Source of the DNA: Xestospongia muta
Lineage: Eukaryota > Porifera > Demospongiae > Haplosclerida > Petrosiidae
Direction: 5' to 3'
NCBI GenBank assembly: GCA_963693285.1
Contig: OY848920.1
Location: forward strand, 870,501-934,500
Length of the DNA stretch: 64,000 bases
Under the pieces are notes generated by a model that had not been told where the DNA came from, ran no database searches, and worked only from the letters and a program-made list of their open reading frames with translations. Position 1 is the stretch's first letter. Each line of letters opens with the position of its first letter. A program made the translations under genes and the position numbers. Below, in pieces: positions 10,739-20,772 of this stretch.

Positions 10739-12043
10739 ATGTCTGATTATTCGATTTTTGTAAGTCTTTTCATCTTCTTCGGGTTATATGGTATTACCAC
10801 AACAGCTAATGATACCAGCTATAAAGATTCTTCTGAAGGTAATGTCAATGACACTGATATCTTCAATGTTAGTGTTCATTATCCATCATTTGAGTGTGGT
10901 TATCATTTGCCACAATCTCTAAGCATGCTGTCCAAGTCCTTATCTCTTCCCATTATAAAGGACTGTACTGAAGTTAAGTATATTAACAATGATGTTATGT
11001 TCTATCAATCACAACAGTGTGTCAAGATAATTGACGAGAATCAATTGAACATTGAAGCAGAAAACAAACTGCTAGAAAAGCTTGAACAGATTTTAAAGTT
11101 TATAAAGATGTTTAATGCTGCATTTTCCAACTGCACTCAGGTTTTTAAATGGAACACTTCAGCTCTGTCTGGGTACTACACAATGCGAGCTCCTAATGGT
11201 TCCTTAATATCTATTTTCTGTGACTTTTCTTTTCTTAATTGCTCTCAGATTCTTCATGTATACAGCTCAGCCCCATCAGGTTATTACACAATACAAGCTC
11301 CTAATGGTTCTCTTATATCAGCCTACTGTGATATGGAGGGTAGTAATTGTGATGGTAAGGGAGGTTGGATGAGAGTGGCCTACCTAAATATGAGTGAACC
11401 TGGTGCTACCTGTCCTCCTGAACTAACATTACATCAGTATAATAACATTGATCATGGTCTATGTGGTCAACCAACGTCATTATCTGGTAATCAAACTTCA
11501 GTATTTTTCTCCACATACGGAGTTGCATATAACAAAGTACGTGGACAAGTGATAGGATATCAATATTGCTCACCTGATGGTTTTCCACCAAACTTAGGGG
11601 GTGGAGTTATTGTTAATAATCCAAATATTGATAACATTTATGTTGATGGTGTGTCTATTACATATGGTAGTAATCCTCGTAAACATATATGGACATTAGG
11701 AGTGGGTTTGGTTGCTAGTGCTGTTCAGGAATTTTGTTGTCCATGTAATACCGGTATTATAGAAACATTTGTGCCAAGTTTTGTTGGCAATGATTACTAC
11801 TGTGAATCAGGAATAAATAGTGGAGGGTGGAGCACTGGTGTCCTGTATGCTAATGATTCGTTATGGGATGGACAACAATGTGGAGGATTAGAAGGAACAT
11901 GTTGTACTAATGCTAAGATGCCATGGTTTATAAAGACATTCACTGAGACTACTACCGAAGATATTGAATTGAGAGTAATGGTTAATGAGAATACTAATAA
12001 TGAAGACATACCGTTAGATGTTATAGAACTGTATATTCACTAA
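10739..12043 (+). CDS. Secreted FReD-like protein, head A, two mini-repeats, body I, Cys lost
   Basis: Single exon, 434 codons from the conserved MSDYSIF start. Signal peptide, head A, two repeat units, body I with ELYIH end. The body position that reads NKVCGQVIGYQ in every other body-I copy is NKVRGQVIGYQ here (codon CGT for TGT near 11539), so one conserved Cys is missing. The body middle (LVASAVQEFCCPCN) also differs from relatives and looks like a converted patch. The 3' end resembles the EDIPLD-type tail of the head-B genes rather than the EDTPID tail, another sign of exchange. Secreted; role unknown. Confidence 0.8.
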   Translation: MSDYSIFVSLFIFFGLYGITTTANDTSYKDSSEGNVNDTDIFNVSVHYPSFECGYHLPQSLSMLSKSLSLPIIKDCTEVKYINNDVMFYQSQQCVKIIDENQLNIEAENKLLEKLEQILKFIKMFNAAFSNCTQVFKWNTSALSGYYTMRAPNGSLISIFCDFSFLNCSQILHVYSSAPSGYYTIQAPNGSLISAYCDMEGSNCDGKGGWMRVAYLNMSEPGATCPPELTLHQYNNIDHGLCGQPTSLSGNQTSVFFSTYGVAYNKVRGQVIGYQYCSPDGFPPNLGGGVIVNNPNIDNIYVDGVSITYGSNPRKHIWTLGVGLVASAVQEFCCPCNTGIIETFVPSFVGNDYYCESGINSGGWSTGVLYANDSLWDGQQCGGLEGTCCTNAKMPWFIKTFTETTTEDIELRVMVNENTNNEDIPLDVIELYIH

Positions 12044-12248
12044 TATACAATAACATAATTTTATTATTATTATGTTTAGTAATTGAAGTACATCTTTTGT
12101 TATATTGTGTTGTTATGTCCTCTGTTTACTTGTAGAGAAAAATACACAGATGAAATATATTTCTGTCATTTTTTGATTCATTTTTGCAAATTTCTAGAGT
12201 GTGTACATCAAAATTTAGACAATTAAAATAACATCTGTTTCATAACTA

Positions 12249-12432
12249 GGGTGCTTCTTGGTGTAACTTGACTGATGATGGAACAACTTATCCTATGATG
12301 ACATCACTACGTGTCATAGAGTTAATAATGTTAGGTTTGGTTTAGTGTTAAGTGATGTCATCAATATGATGACATCATTGTGTGTCATTTCATGATGATG
12401 TCATCATAGTCAAGTTACACCAAGAATCACTC
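12249..12432. mobile_element. 184-bp MITE (family M2) with 8-bp target duplication
   Basis: Terminal inverted repeats GGGTGCTTCTTGGTGTAACTTG (left) and its near complement ending CCAAGAATCACTC (right). The flanking octamer CATAACTA occurs on both sides (12241-12248 and 12433-12440), as expected for a hAT-type insertion. The interior carries several TGATGTCATCA and ATGACATCA palindromes. Other copies: 17393, 20773, 23849, 26838, 27467 and a variant at 52333. Confidence 0.85.
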
Positions 12433-13283
12433 CATAACTATCAATTTCATCAGAATTTTTAAACATTGGCATATGCAATGTTATATATATATATATAATT
12501 GTGCTCTGTCATCATCCAAGATATGAGTCTTTGATGCAGTGTACATAAGACACAACTTTGATGTCACAGTGCATGCTGTCCTACATAGTTGATAGTAAAA
12601 TTGATGTGAAGTGGAAAGAGTGTGAGAGATAGTGCATTAATTAAGGTAAAAATAGAAAATTAAATTAGCCTAGTTTCATTCCCAGACCTACATCCAAGCT
12701 AAAACTAACATTAGGCTAATGTTAGCCATATACAATTTGCCCCTTAATAGTTGAGTGATTAAAGTTCTGTGTGCAAATCCTAGAATCGTATTGAAAGTAA
12801 GCTTATTTTGAGATCTCAACGTAAATTACTTTGGTATCAGATACATATTATGGTTTGTTTATATTGCCAATTTTAAAGGTTTCCCCTAGGTGTAATAGTC
12901 AAGAATGTCATAAAAGATATAAAATGTCAGCTGTCAAATTAACATCAACATATTTCAAAAAAGAGCAATGAAAGTGTTTTGTATGATATATTGTTACAAG
13001 CTAAGAATTAATCAAGATATGGACAAGAACTCCAAAAGACAATAACTGAACAAGAATACACACAATGTGATAATAATATAGGTGAGATTACAATAATTAT
13101 AACTACTAATTAACACTGTAATCCTCCTTACAATTAAATAGTCAGTTTGTATGTATTGTTAACATAACAATGATAAATGTAATTATATCTCATGACTTTA
13201 TACTTTACGGTGATATAATATTCTATATGAATTGAAGCAGTAACATACAATGTTAATTTTAAACTTCCTAATTATATTGATAT

Positions 13284-13315
13284 ATACAGTGGCACTCAAA
13301 AGAGTTTGGACACCC
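13284..13315 (+). mobile_element. Tc1/mariner-like solo terminus
   Basis: TA followed by CAGTGGCACTCAAAAGAG and TTTGGACACCC, the typical look of a Tc1/mariner inverted-repeat end. I find no matching opposite end nearby and no transposase, so it is at most a remnant. Confidence 0.4.
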
Positions 13316-13363
13316 ATGTGTTGTTCATAAAAACTAGTACATAAACTTATAAAGTCATATTAA

Positions 13364-13606
13364 CACTGTAAAATTTGATTTGTTGATTTAACTAATATAT
13401 TGTTATACAAGTTACATGTAATAAACTTAATATGATGTGAAAGTAGACATAACATTGTTTTTATTATTAATGTACATTTGTTTATGTAGCTAATAATACA
13501 CTAGTAATAAAACAGAGTTATATTTACTTTCACATCATATTAAGTTTGCTACATGTAACCTGTATAACAATATATTAGTGAAATCAACAAATCAATTTTT
13601 ACAGTG
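13364..13606. mobile_element. 243-bp palindromic MITE (family P1)
   Basis: Long near-perfect inverted repeat bounded by CACTGTAAAATTTGATTTG and the complement at 13590-13606. Homologous to 3676-3919 and 32982-33223. No open frame. Confidence 0.75.
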
Positions 13607-13752
13607 AATATATATAACTGATATAAGTAAACTTCCTAAATTTATTTAACTAATTTCTTAATTAAAATAACATGGTTCATTGTAAATAAAACGTTGATAG
13701 GTTATTTCATCAACCTTTTGTAACCATTGAAAGCATAATATTTTGTTTGCTT

Positions 13753-13796
13753 TAGCCATTAGTCAAAGATAAAGCTTTTATGCAGCTAAATCACCC
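13753..13796 (+). promoter_or_regulatory. Conserved head-B 5' flank
   Basis: The ~45 bp before the ATG (TTAGTCAAAGATA, TTTTTGCAGCT or TTTATGCAGCT, then AATCACCC or AATCACGC) recur before head-B genes at 16612-16655, 18148-18191, 22168-22214 and 25244-25290, but not before the head-B gene at 28501. Likely 5' UTR or promoter; function inferred only from conservation. Confidence 0.4.
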
Positions 13797-15065
13797 ATGC
13801 AGTCTGAAAGCTTTCTTTTATTGTTCAGTCTATTACTTAAAGTGCCAGTCTGTTGGACTTCCTCTACTTGTATGGCTAAATGTACTGATGAACTAACTCA
13901 ACGTCCTCCCTCACTTTATGAACAGTACTGTTGTAATGACAATAACACTGGAAAGAGTTTCAAGATAAGAGAATATAATGTTTTAAAAATAATATTTTGT
14001 CCAGATAATTCCCCTATATCTTGTGAAATGTATCGTACTTTCCTTAATTGTGCAGATATTTTCAAACATAACAAATCTGCTATATCTGGGTACTACACAA
14101 TGCGAGCTCCTAATGGTTCCTTAATATCTGTCTACTGCGATGACAATGCCTTTTACAATTGCCCTCAAGTCTTCAAAGAAAACAGTTCAGCTTTATCTGG
14201 GTACTACACAATGCGAGCTCCTAATGGTTCCTTAATATCTGTCTACTGCGATGACAATGCCTTTTACAATTGCTCTCATGTCTTCAAAGAAAACAGTTCA
14301 GCTCTATCTGGGTACTACACAATGCGAGCTCCTAATGGTTCTCTTATATCAGTCTATTGTGATATGGAGGGTAGTAACTGTGATGGTAAGGGAGGTTGGA
14401 TGAGAGTGGGTTACATTAACATGACTGTGCCTAATGCTACCTGTCCTCCTGGACTAACAATAAAACAGTACAACAGCATTGGGTATAGTATATGTGGTCG
14501 ACCAGTGTCATCATCTGGTAGTCAGGCTTCAGTACTCTTCTCTACTTATGGAGTTAGGTACAGCAGAGTATGTGGACAAGTGAGAGGATATCAATTTGGA
14601 TCACCTGATGGGTTTCCACCTCACTTAACTAGTTTTATTAGTACATATCCAAATATTGATGGCATATTTGTTGATGGTATATCACTTACATTTGGCAGCA
14701 GTCCTCATAAACACATTTGGACATATGTGGGAGGTATTGATGCGAATGAAACCAAACGGTGGTGTTGTCCGTGTAATACTGACTGTACAGGCACTGAAAT
14801 AGCAAGTTTTGTTGGCAGTGATTACTACTGTGAATCTGGAACTAGTGGAGGGTGGAGCCACATCTTGTATCCTGATGATCCATTATGGGATGGACAACAA
14901 TGTGGAGGATTAGAAGGACCATGTTGTACTAACCCCAAGATGCCATGGTTTATTAAGACACTCAATGAGACTACTACTGAAGATATTGAGCTAAGGATGA
15001 TGGCCAGTGAGGGTACTGATAATGAAGATACTCCCATTGATATTTTGGAATTATATATTCTTTAA
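13797..15065 (+). CDS. Secreted FReD-like protein, head B, three mini-repeats, body I
   Basis: Single exon, 422 codons. Head B: signal peptide (MQSESFLLLFSLLLKVPVCW), then a Cys-rich domain with CMAKCTDELTQ, EQYCCNDNNTGK and IIFCPDNSPISCEMY (about residues 20-80). Three repeat units of ~37 residues start at about residue 84 (NCADIFKHNKSAISGYYT). Body I follows, here a diverged version (KQYNSIGYSICGRP, FISTYPNIDGIFVDGISLTF) with the EDTPIDILELYIL tail. This is the most divergent body I of the array and may be functionally distinct. Extracellular, N-glycosylated by motif. Confidence 0.85.
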   Translation: MQSESFLLLFSLLLKVPVCWTSSTCMAKCTDELTQRPPSLYEQYCCNDNNTGKSFKIREYNVLKIIFCPDNSPISCEMYRTFLNCADIFKHNKSAISGYYTMRAPNGSLISVYCDDNAFYNCPQVFKENSSALSGYYTMRAPNGSLISVYCDDNAFYNCSHVFKENSSALSGYYTMRAPNGSLISVYCDMEGSNCDGKGGWMRVGYINMTVPNATCPPGLTIKQYNSIGYSICGRPVSSSGSQASVLFSTYGVRYSRVCGQVRGYQFGSPDGFPPHLTSFISTYPNIDGIFVDGISLTFGSSPHKHIWTYVGGIDANETKRWCCPCNTDCTGTEIASFVGSDYYCESGTSGGWSHILYPDDPLWDGQQCGGLEGPCCTNPKMPWFIKTLNETTTEDIELRMMASEGTDNEDTPIDILELYIL

Positions 15066-15903
15066 ATGTTATTAATTTTTTGTAAAGTAAGTAGACTTAA
15101 AACAATGTATTCATGTCATGTAATATTATATATCAATAATGTGATTTACCAATGTTTGTAAGTTGATAAATTTTTACTTCGGTTCAGTCAAGGCAGTAGA
15201 CAACTTATAGGATTGTGGGTGGAGTAACCAATAAATAAATAATATATATCATAATTAATGACTAATAATTAATTGTCCATTAATGAAAGTTTCCATTGAT
15301 CAATATAAGTAATCACTTCCTGCTCCATTTCATCTAAATTTGAGAAAAACTTATTAATTGATCCATGTGTTAAAACAATAGCATTTATCAGTGAATTCAA
15401 TAGAAACAGACTAACCTGGTAGATCATGCAGTTTTGGTCGTGTATGTTTGAAATAACTTCCTTATCAGGTTGATAACATCAGCTAGTCTATCAAGCTAGA
15501 CCCTCCTATTTGTTGTGCATGAGGAGTAGAGTCTAACTTGATAGACTAATTGATAAGTAGCAAATATTGATTTATATGGAATATATTGATCCAATTAAGG
15601 TCCGCTAGCACTACTACTCTCAAACATTTGTCATAATTAAACTAATAAATGTTAATTACCATATATTGTGCTTGATCAAAAACATTTGCAACTATGTTGT
15701 CGCTTATGAAGTATGAGAATTTGATGGAAACTGCTTGAAAGAACAAATATTGACATAAGTTACGGAAATCATGGATAAACACAATATGTTTTCATAGCAT
15801 CTTATATTTACATGTGCAATGGTTACATAGATGTAAACAACTGAAGATAAAAGAAGTAAGATCACTGTAAAGAGGACAGTTATTATTGACAAAGATTTAA
15901 AAA
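15066..15903. other. Spacer: body-I 3' flank and long head-A 5' flank
   Basis: No gene. Nearly the same as 29779-30677, and its second half resembles 1230-1857. Ends with the head-A promoter block. Confidence 0.6.
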
Positions 15904-16113
15904 ATGTCTGATTATTTGATTTTTGTAAGTCTTTTCATCTTCTTCGGGTTATATGGTATTACCACAACAGCTAATGATACCATCTATAAAGATTTTCCTG
16001 ATGGTAACATCAATGACACTGATATCTTCAATGTTAGTGTTCATTATCCATCATTTGAGTGTGGTTATCATTTGCCACAATCTCTAAGCATGCTGTCCGA
16101 GTGTTTTGTATGA
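15904..16113 (+). pseudogene. Head-A gene cut off after 65 residues
   Basis: Normal MSDYSIF start, signal peptide and head A up to LPQSLSMLSE, then at about 16100 the sequence switches to DNA that lies upstream of a head-B gene (GTGTTTTGTATGATATATTG, matched at 12972). The frame ends in CFV and a stop at 16113. A recombination joint, not a point mutation, truncated it. Confidence 0.85.
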
Positions 16114-16655
16114 TATATTGTTAAAAGCTAAGAATTAATCAAGATATGGACAAGAACTCCAAAAGACAACAAGTGAACAAACATACACACAATGTGATAA
16201 TAATATAGGGGAGGTTACAATAATTATAACTACTAATTAACACTGTAATCCTCCTTACAATTAAATAGTCAGTCTGTATGTATTGTTAACATGTGAAAGT
16301 AAACATAACATTGTTTTTATTACTAGTGTACTATTAGCTACATAAACAAATGTACACTAGTAATAAAAACAATGTTATGTCTTTTTTTCACATCATATTA
16401 AGTTTGCTGCATGTAACTTGTATAACAATATATTAGTTAAATCAACAAATCAATTTTTAAAGTGAATATATATAACTGATATAAGTAAACTTCCTAAATT
16501 TATTTAACTAATTTCCTAATTACAATAACATGGTTCATTGTGTAATAAAACGTTGATAGGTTATTTCATCAACCTTTCGTAACCATTGAAAGCATAATAT
16601 TTTGTTTGCTTTAGCTATTAGTCAAAGATAAAGCTTTTATGCAGCTGAATCACCC
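16114..16655. other. Spacer: rearranged head-B 5' flank with partial P1 element
   Basis: No gene. Matches 12972-13796 but lacks the part equivalent to about 13170-13435, so the left arm of the P1 palindrome is lost; the right arm remains at 16289-16464. Ends with the head-B flank. Confidence 0.6.
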
Positions 16656-17120
16656 ATGCAGTCTGAAAGCTTTCTTTTATTGTTCAGTCTATTACTTAAA
16701 GTACCAGTCTGTTGGACTTCCTCTACTTGTATGGCTAAATGTACTGATGAACTAACTCAACCTCCTCACTCACTTTATGAACAGTACTGTTGTAATGACA
16801 ATAACACTGGAAAGAGTTTCAAGATAAGAGAAAATAATGTTCTAAAGATAATATTTTGTCCAGATAATTCCCCTATATCTTGTGAATCAGGAATAGCTAG
16901 TGGAGTTGCTGGCGATGTCCTGTATGGTAATGACCCATTATGGGATGGACAACAATGTGGAGGATTAGAAGGACCATGTTGTACTAACTCCAAGATGCCA
17001 TGGTTTATAAAGACACTCAATGAAAATACAAATGAAGACATTGAATTGAGGGTAATGGTTGATGAAGATACCAGTAATGAAGACATATCATTAGATATTA
17101 TAGAACTGTACATTCGCTAA
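16656..17120 (+). CDS. Shortened secreted protein: head B joined to body-I C-terminus
   Basis: 154 codons, open from the head-B start (MQSESFLLLFSLLL) to the EDISLDIIELYIR stop. After NSPISCE the frame goes straight to SGIASG, the segment that follows DYYC in full-length bodies. All mini-repeats and the first two thirds of the body are gone. The joint lies in TTGTGAA/CTGTGAA, shared by both parents, so a microhomology deletion that kept frame, Cys and signal peptide is the simplest reading. It could be a real small secreted protein (both Cys-rich ends kept) or a relic that happens to be in frame. Confidence 0.55.
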   Translation: MQSESFLLLFSLLLKVPVCWTSSTCMAKCTDELTQPPHSLYEQYCCNDNNTGKSFKIRENNVLKIIFCPDNSPISCESGIASGVAGDVLYGNDPLWDGQQCGGLEGPCCTNSKMPWFIKTLNENTNEDIELRVMVDEDTSNEDISLDIIELYIR

Positions 17121-17392
17121 TATACAATAACTTACTGTACTGTTTAATGATCGAAATGAATACAATACACTTTTATGTTGTCATGTAATGCCCCTTATGC
17201 TGAATTCATATATATAGATAATGTTGTCACAAACTAACCTGTAATACAATGTACACTAAGCTACTATAATAATGTAGGATGTTTAACCTATTTGTGGATA
17301 GTGAATGTGTGCTATACATTAGAGAATCATATCTCAACAAAAATAGATCAAGTAAATTAAGGAAATAATGGACTTCCTGGACTAACAACAAA

Positions 17393-17576
17393 GGGTGCTT
17401 CTTGGTGTAACTTGAATAATGATGTAACAACTTGTCCTATGATGACATCACTATGTGTCCTAGAGTTAATAATGTTAGGTTTGGTTTAGGGTTTAGGTGA
17501 TGTCATCAATATGATGACATCACTATGTGTCATTCATTATGATGTCATCATAGTCAAGTTACACCCAGAATCACCC
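17393..17576. mobile_element. M2 MITE copy
   Basis: GGGTGCTTCTTGGTGTAACTTG at the left and the near complement ending CAGAATCACCC at the right; interior TGATGTCATCA motifs. It lies in the duplicated 3' spacer, so this copy, 20773 and 23849 likely stem from one insertion. Confidence 0.8.
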
Positions 17577-17656
17577 AACTATAAAACAGTAAACCAAATA
17601 TGGTTATATAAGTTAAGTTAATTATTTATTGTTATATAAGTATATACTTATATAAC

Positions 17657-17965
17657 AAAATGCCTGAGTACACACACATCTAATGCATCAATTATTGTAA
17701 TGAAATGAGTATGTTAATAATGCCTAGTTAATTAGATAGTACTTTAGGAATGTAATACTATGATGTTTACTTAATTTAGTTTGTATGGAATAATTTGTAA
17801 CGTACATCCAACGTTGCATGTATGTAACAAAATTACTTGATACAAACTAAACATAAACATCATAGTATTATATTCCTATAGTACTATCTAATTAACTAGA
17901 CATTATTTACATATTCATATATTGCAATAATTGATACATGAGATGTGTGTGTAATCAGACATTTC
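17657..17965. mobile_element. ~310-bp hairpin element (family H)
   Basis: Imperfect inverted repeat: the left arm reads GCCTGAGTACACACACATCT and TGCATCAATTATTGTAAT; the right arm gives the complements (ATTGCAATAATTGATACATGAG, GTGTGTGTAATCAGACATT). The centre is near 17810 (CATACATCCAACGTTGCATG type). Copies at 21039-21345 and 24111-24421, and a half at about 28290-28450. Non-coding. Confidence 0.65.
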
Positions 17966-18191
17966 TCTCTACACAATTGACATCTGATATTAAGTAAAAA
18001 TGCACTAAAATAGTATTTTGTTATTTCATCTGATTGACTGGACATTCTTAACATATATTCATGTTATTACAAGAATTGATACATGAGTAACTCAGACATT
18101 TGTTTCTACACAATTGACATCTGATATTAAGTAAAAATCATTTGCTATAGCTGTTAGTCAAAGATAGAGCCTTTTTGCAGCTGAATCACCC

Positions 18192-19340
18192 ATGCAGTCT
18201 GAAAGCTTTCTTTTTCTTCTATTGTTCAGCCTATTACTTGTATTACCAGTTTGTGGGACTTCCTCTACTTGTATGGCTAAATGTACTGATGAACTAACTC
18301 AACTTCCTCCCTCACTCTATGAACAGTACTGTTGTAATGACAATAACACTGGAAAGACTTTCAAGATAAGAGAAAATAATGTTTTAAAAATAATATTTTG
18401 TCCAGATAATTCCCCTATATCTTGTGAAATGTATCGTACTTTCCTTAATTGTCCAGATATTTTCAAACATAACAGATCTGCTATATCTGGGTACTACACA
18501 ATACGGGCTCCTAATGGTTCCTTAATATCTGTCTACTGTAATGACAATGCCTTTGAGAACTGCTCTCAAGTCTTCAAAGAAAACAGTTCAGCTCTATCTG
18601 GGTACTACACAATGCAAGCTCCTAATGGTTCCTTAATATCAGTCTACTGTGATATGGAGGGTAGTAACTGTGATGATAAGGGAGGGTGGATGAGAGTGGG
18701 CTACCTCAACATGACTGAAATTGGTGTTACTTGTCCAAGTGGTCTAAACAGTTATTTTTTTCCAAATATTAGTTATCCACTTTGTGATCGATCTCATCCC
18801 TCAAATGGTGGCTGTAATTCCACCATTTTCTCTACATTTGGTCTCAACTATTCTCAAGTATGTGGGCAGATCAGAGGGTACCATCATGGGAATGTTGATG
18901 GTATTTATGATAATAATCATGGATCTTCTTCGCTTGAAGGGGCATATGTGGATGGTGTGTCTATTACTTATGGTAGTAACCCTCGTCATCATATATGGAC
19001 ATACATAGTAGGGCAAAAAGAAACCAGCATAACCCAATGGGATTGTCCTTGTAATGATGGCAGTACAGAAACTACACCACAATATGTTGGTGATGACTAC
19101 TACTGTGAGTCTGGCTCTCCTGTGTTTGAACCTTATACATTCCACTATGATGATCCACTTTGGGATGGCAAACAATGTGACTACTTAGAGTCTTCATGCT
19201 GTACATCTCCTAACATGCCATGGTTTGTCAAGTCCCTTAATCAATCAACTACTGATGATATTGAACTAAGAATGTGTACCAGTGAAGGATATCCTGATGA
19301 ATCTACTCCAGTGGATATAATTGAGTTGTATGTTCGCTAA
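18192..19340 (+). CDS. Secreted FReD-like protein, head B, two mini-repeats, body II
   Basis: Single exon, 382 codons; the only intact gene with body II. Head B with signal peptide (MQSESFLFLLLFSLLL) and CMAKC...EQYCC...IIFCPDNSPISC; two repeat units (one with YCNDNAFENC); the common opening CDMEGSNCDDKGGWMRVGYL; then the body-II sequence (LNSYFFPNISYPLCDRSHPS, GYHHGNVDGIYDNNHGSSS, QWDCPCNDGSTETTPQYVG, LWDGKQCDYLESSCC, DDIELRMCTSEGYPDESTPV, ELYVR). Body II has Cys at GGCN and RMC that body I lacks, and misses one of the CC in CCPCN. Likely a secreted glycoprotein with different disulphides from its neighbours. Confidence 0.85.
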   Translation: MQSESFLFLLLFSLLLVLPVCGTSSTCMAKCTDELTQLPPSLYEQYCCNDNNTGKTFKIRENNVLKIIFCPDNSPISCEMYRTFLNCPDIFKHNRSAISGYYTIRAPNGSLISVYCNDNAFENCSQVFKENSSALSGYYTMQAPNGSLISVYCDMEGSNCDDKGGWMRVGYLNMTEIGVTCPSGLNSYFFPNISYPLCDRSHPSNGGCNSTIFSTFGLNYSQVCGQIRGYHHGNVDGIYDNNHGSSSLEGAYVDGVSITYGSNPRHHIWTYIVGQKETSITQWDCPCNDGSTETTPQYVGDDYYCESGSPVFEPYTFHYDDPLWDGKQCDYLESSCCTSPNMPWFVKSLNQSTTDDIELRMCTSEGYPDESTPVDIIELYVR

Positions 19341-19756
19341 GTTCTATTATTAATAATTTGATTGTCTTATCAGTTTTAGTATAGTTGCTGCTTTATTTGA
19401 ACATGTACATAATTAACCAGTAGTTATAATAATCATTAATTGTTACTTTTTAAAATAATGCCAATGATAATATTCAAACCCTTAAGTGGCCAAAACTTCA
19501 ACAATTATGAAACTGCCTTTATGGCCACACCCCTTGTTACTCCTATCCTCTGGAATGCTAATCAGTCTGTTTCCATAGTAATGACATAGTAACCCATAGA
19601 AACTTCAAATCACCAGCATATTAAATTTCATTTTGTTGACCTTTTATTGATCTCACATAATTTTGATTTGTATTATAACTTTTGTTTGTTGTTTTTCCTT
19701 TGAAACTAAATTGTTGATTTCTGCATGACATTTATTTCTGATATAAGACTGATATA
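19341..19756. other. Spacer with copy of channel-gene 5' flank
   Basis: No gene. Body-II 3' flank, then about 19500-19625 resembles the sequence just upstream of the channel gene (CTCTGGAATGCTAATCAGTC, ATAGTAATGACATAGTAAC, ATCACCAGCATATT). Confidence 0.6.
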
Positions 19757-20500
19757 AGAGAACCTAATGGTTCTTTTATATCAGTCTACTGTGATATGGA
19801 GGGTAGTAATTGTGATGGTAAGGGAAGTTGGATGAGAGTGGCCTACATCAAAATGAGTGAACCTGGTGCTACCTGTTCTCCTGAACTAACATTACATCAG
19901 TACAATAACATTGATCATGGTCTATGTGGTCGACCAGTCACATCATCTGGTAGTTCAGCTTCAGTTTTTTTTTCTACATATGGAGTTATTTATAACAAAG
20001 TATGTGGACAAGTGATAGGATATCAGTATGGGTCACCTGATGGTTTTCCACCAAACTTAGGGGGTGGATATCTTTATAATCCAAATATTGATAACATTTA
20101 CATTGATGGTGTCTCTATTACATATGGCAGTAATCCTCGTAAACATATATGGACATTAGGTGTTGGTAACTTTGATTATTCTACTTGTGTATATTGTTGT
20201 CAGTGTAATACTGGTAGTACAGAAACAACTGTACCTAGTTTTGTTGGCAGTGACTATTACTGTGAATCAGGAATAGCTAGTGGAAGTTGGAACAATGTCC
20301 TGTATCCTAATGACCCATTATGGGATGGACAACAATGTGGAGGATTAGAAGGACCGTGTTGTACTAACTCCAAGATGCCATGGTTTATAAAGACACTCAA
20401 TGAAAATACAAATGAAGATATTGAATTGAGGGTAATGGCAGATGAAGATACCAGTAATGAAGACGTACCATTAGATATTATAGAACTGTACATTCGCTAA
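19757..20500 (+). pseudogene. 5'-truncated body-I gene
   Basis: Starts abruptly within a mini-repeat (PNGSFISVYCDMEGSNCDGKGSW, first clear codon near 19766) with no head, signal peptide or repeats, but keeps a fully open body I to the EDVPLDIIELYIR stop at 20500. The first usable ATG (19796, MEGSNCDG) would give a 234-residue cytosolic product. The body is nearly that of the gene at 25291 (KMSEPGATC against KMSKPGATC, GYLYNPNIDNIYIDG shared). Best read as a truncated copy. Confidence 0.75.
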
Positions 20501-20772
20501 TATACAATAACATACTGTCCTTTTTAATGATTGAATTGAATACAATACATTTTAATGTTGTCATGTAATGTCCCTTATGCTGAATTCATATATATAGATA
20601 ATGTTGTCGCAAACTAACCTGTAATACAATGTACACTAAGCTACTATAATAATATAGGATGTTTAACCTATTTGTGGATAGTGATTGTGTGCTATACATT
20701 AGAGAATCATATCTCAATAAAAATAGATCAAGTAAATTAAGGAAATAATGGACTTCCTGGACTAACAACAAA

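Larger units (their letters stand above)
12044..13796. other. 1.75-kb spacer with three transposon relics
   Basis: No gene. It holds an M2 element (12249-12432), a short (TA)n run at about 12480-12498, a lone Tc1-like end near 13286, a full P1 palindrome (13364-13606), and the head-B upstream flank (about 13690-13796). The part 12440-13280 shows nothing else I can assign; 12972-13170 recurs at 16103-16284. Confidence 0.6.
17121..18191. other. Spacer with M2 and hairpin elements
   Basis: No gene. Contains the head-B 3' flank (17121-17390, also after 20500, 23576 and 26565), an M2 element (17393-17576), a short AT palindrome around TTATATAAGTATATACTTATATAA (17631-17656 region), a long hairpin element (17657-17965) and a half-copy of the hairpin after it. 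Confidence 0.65.
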
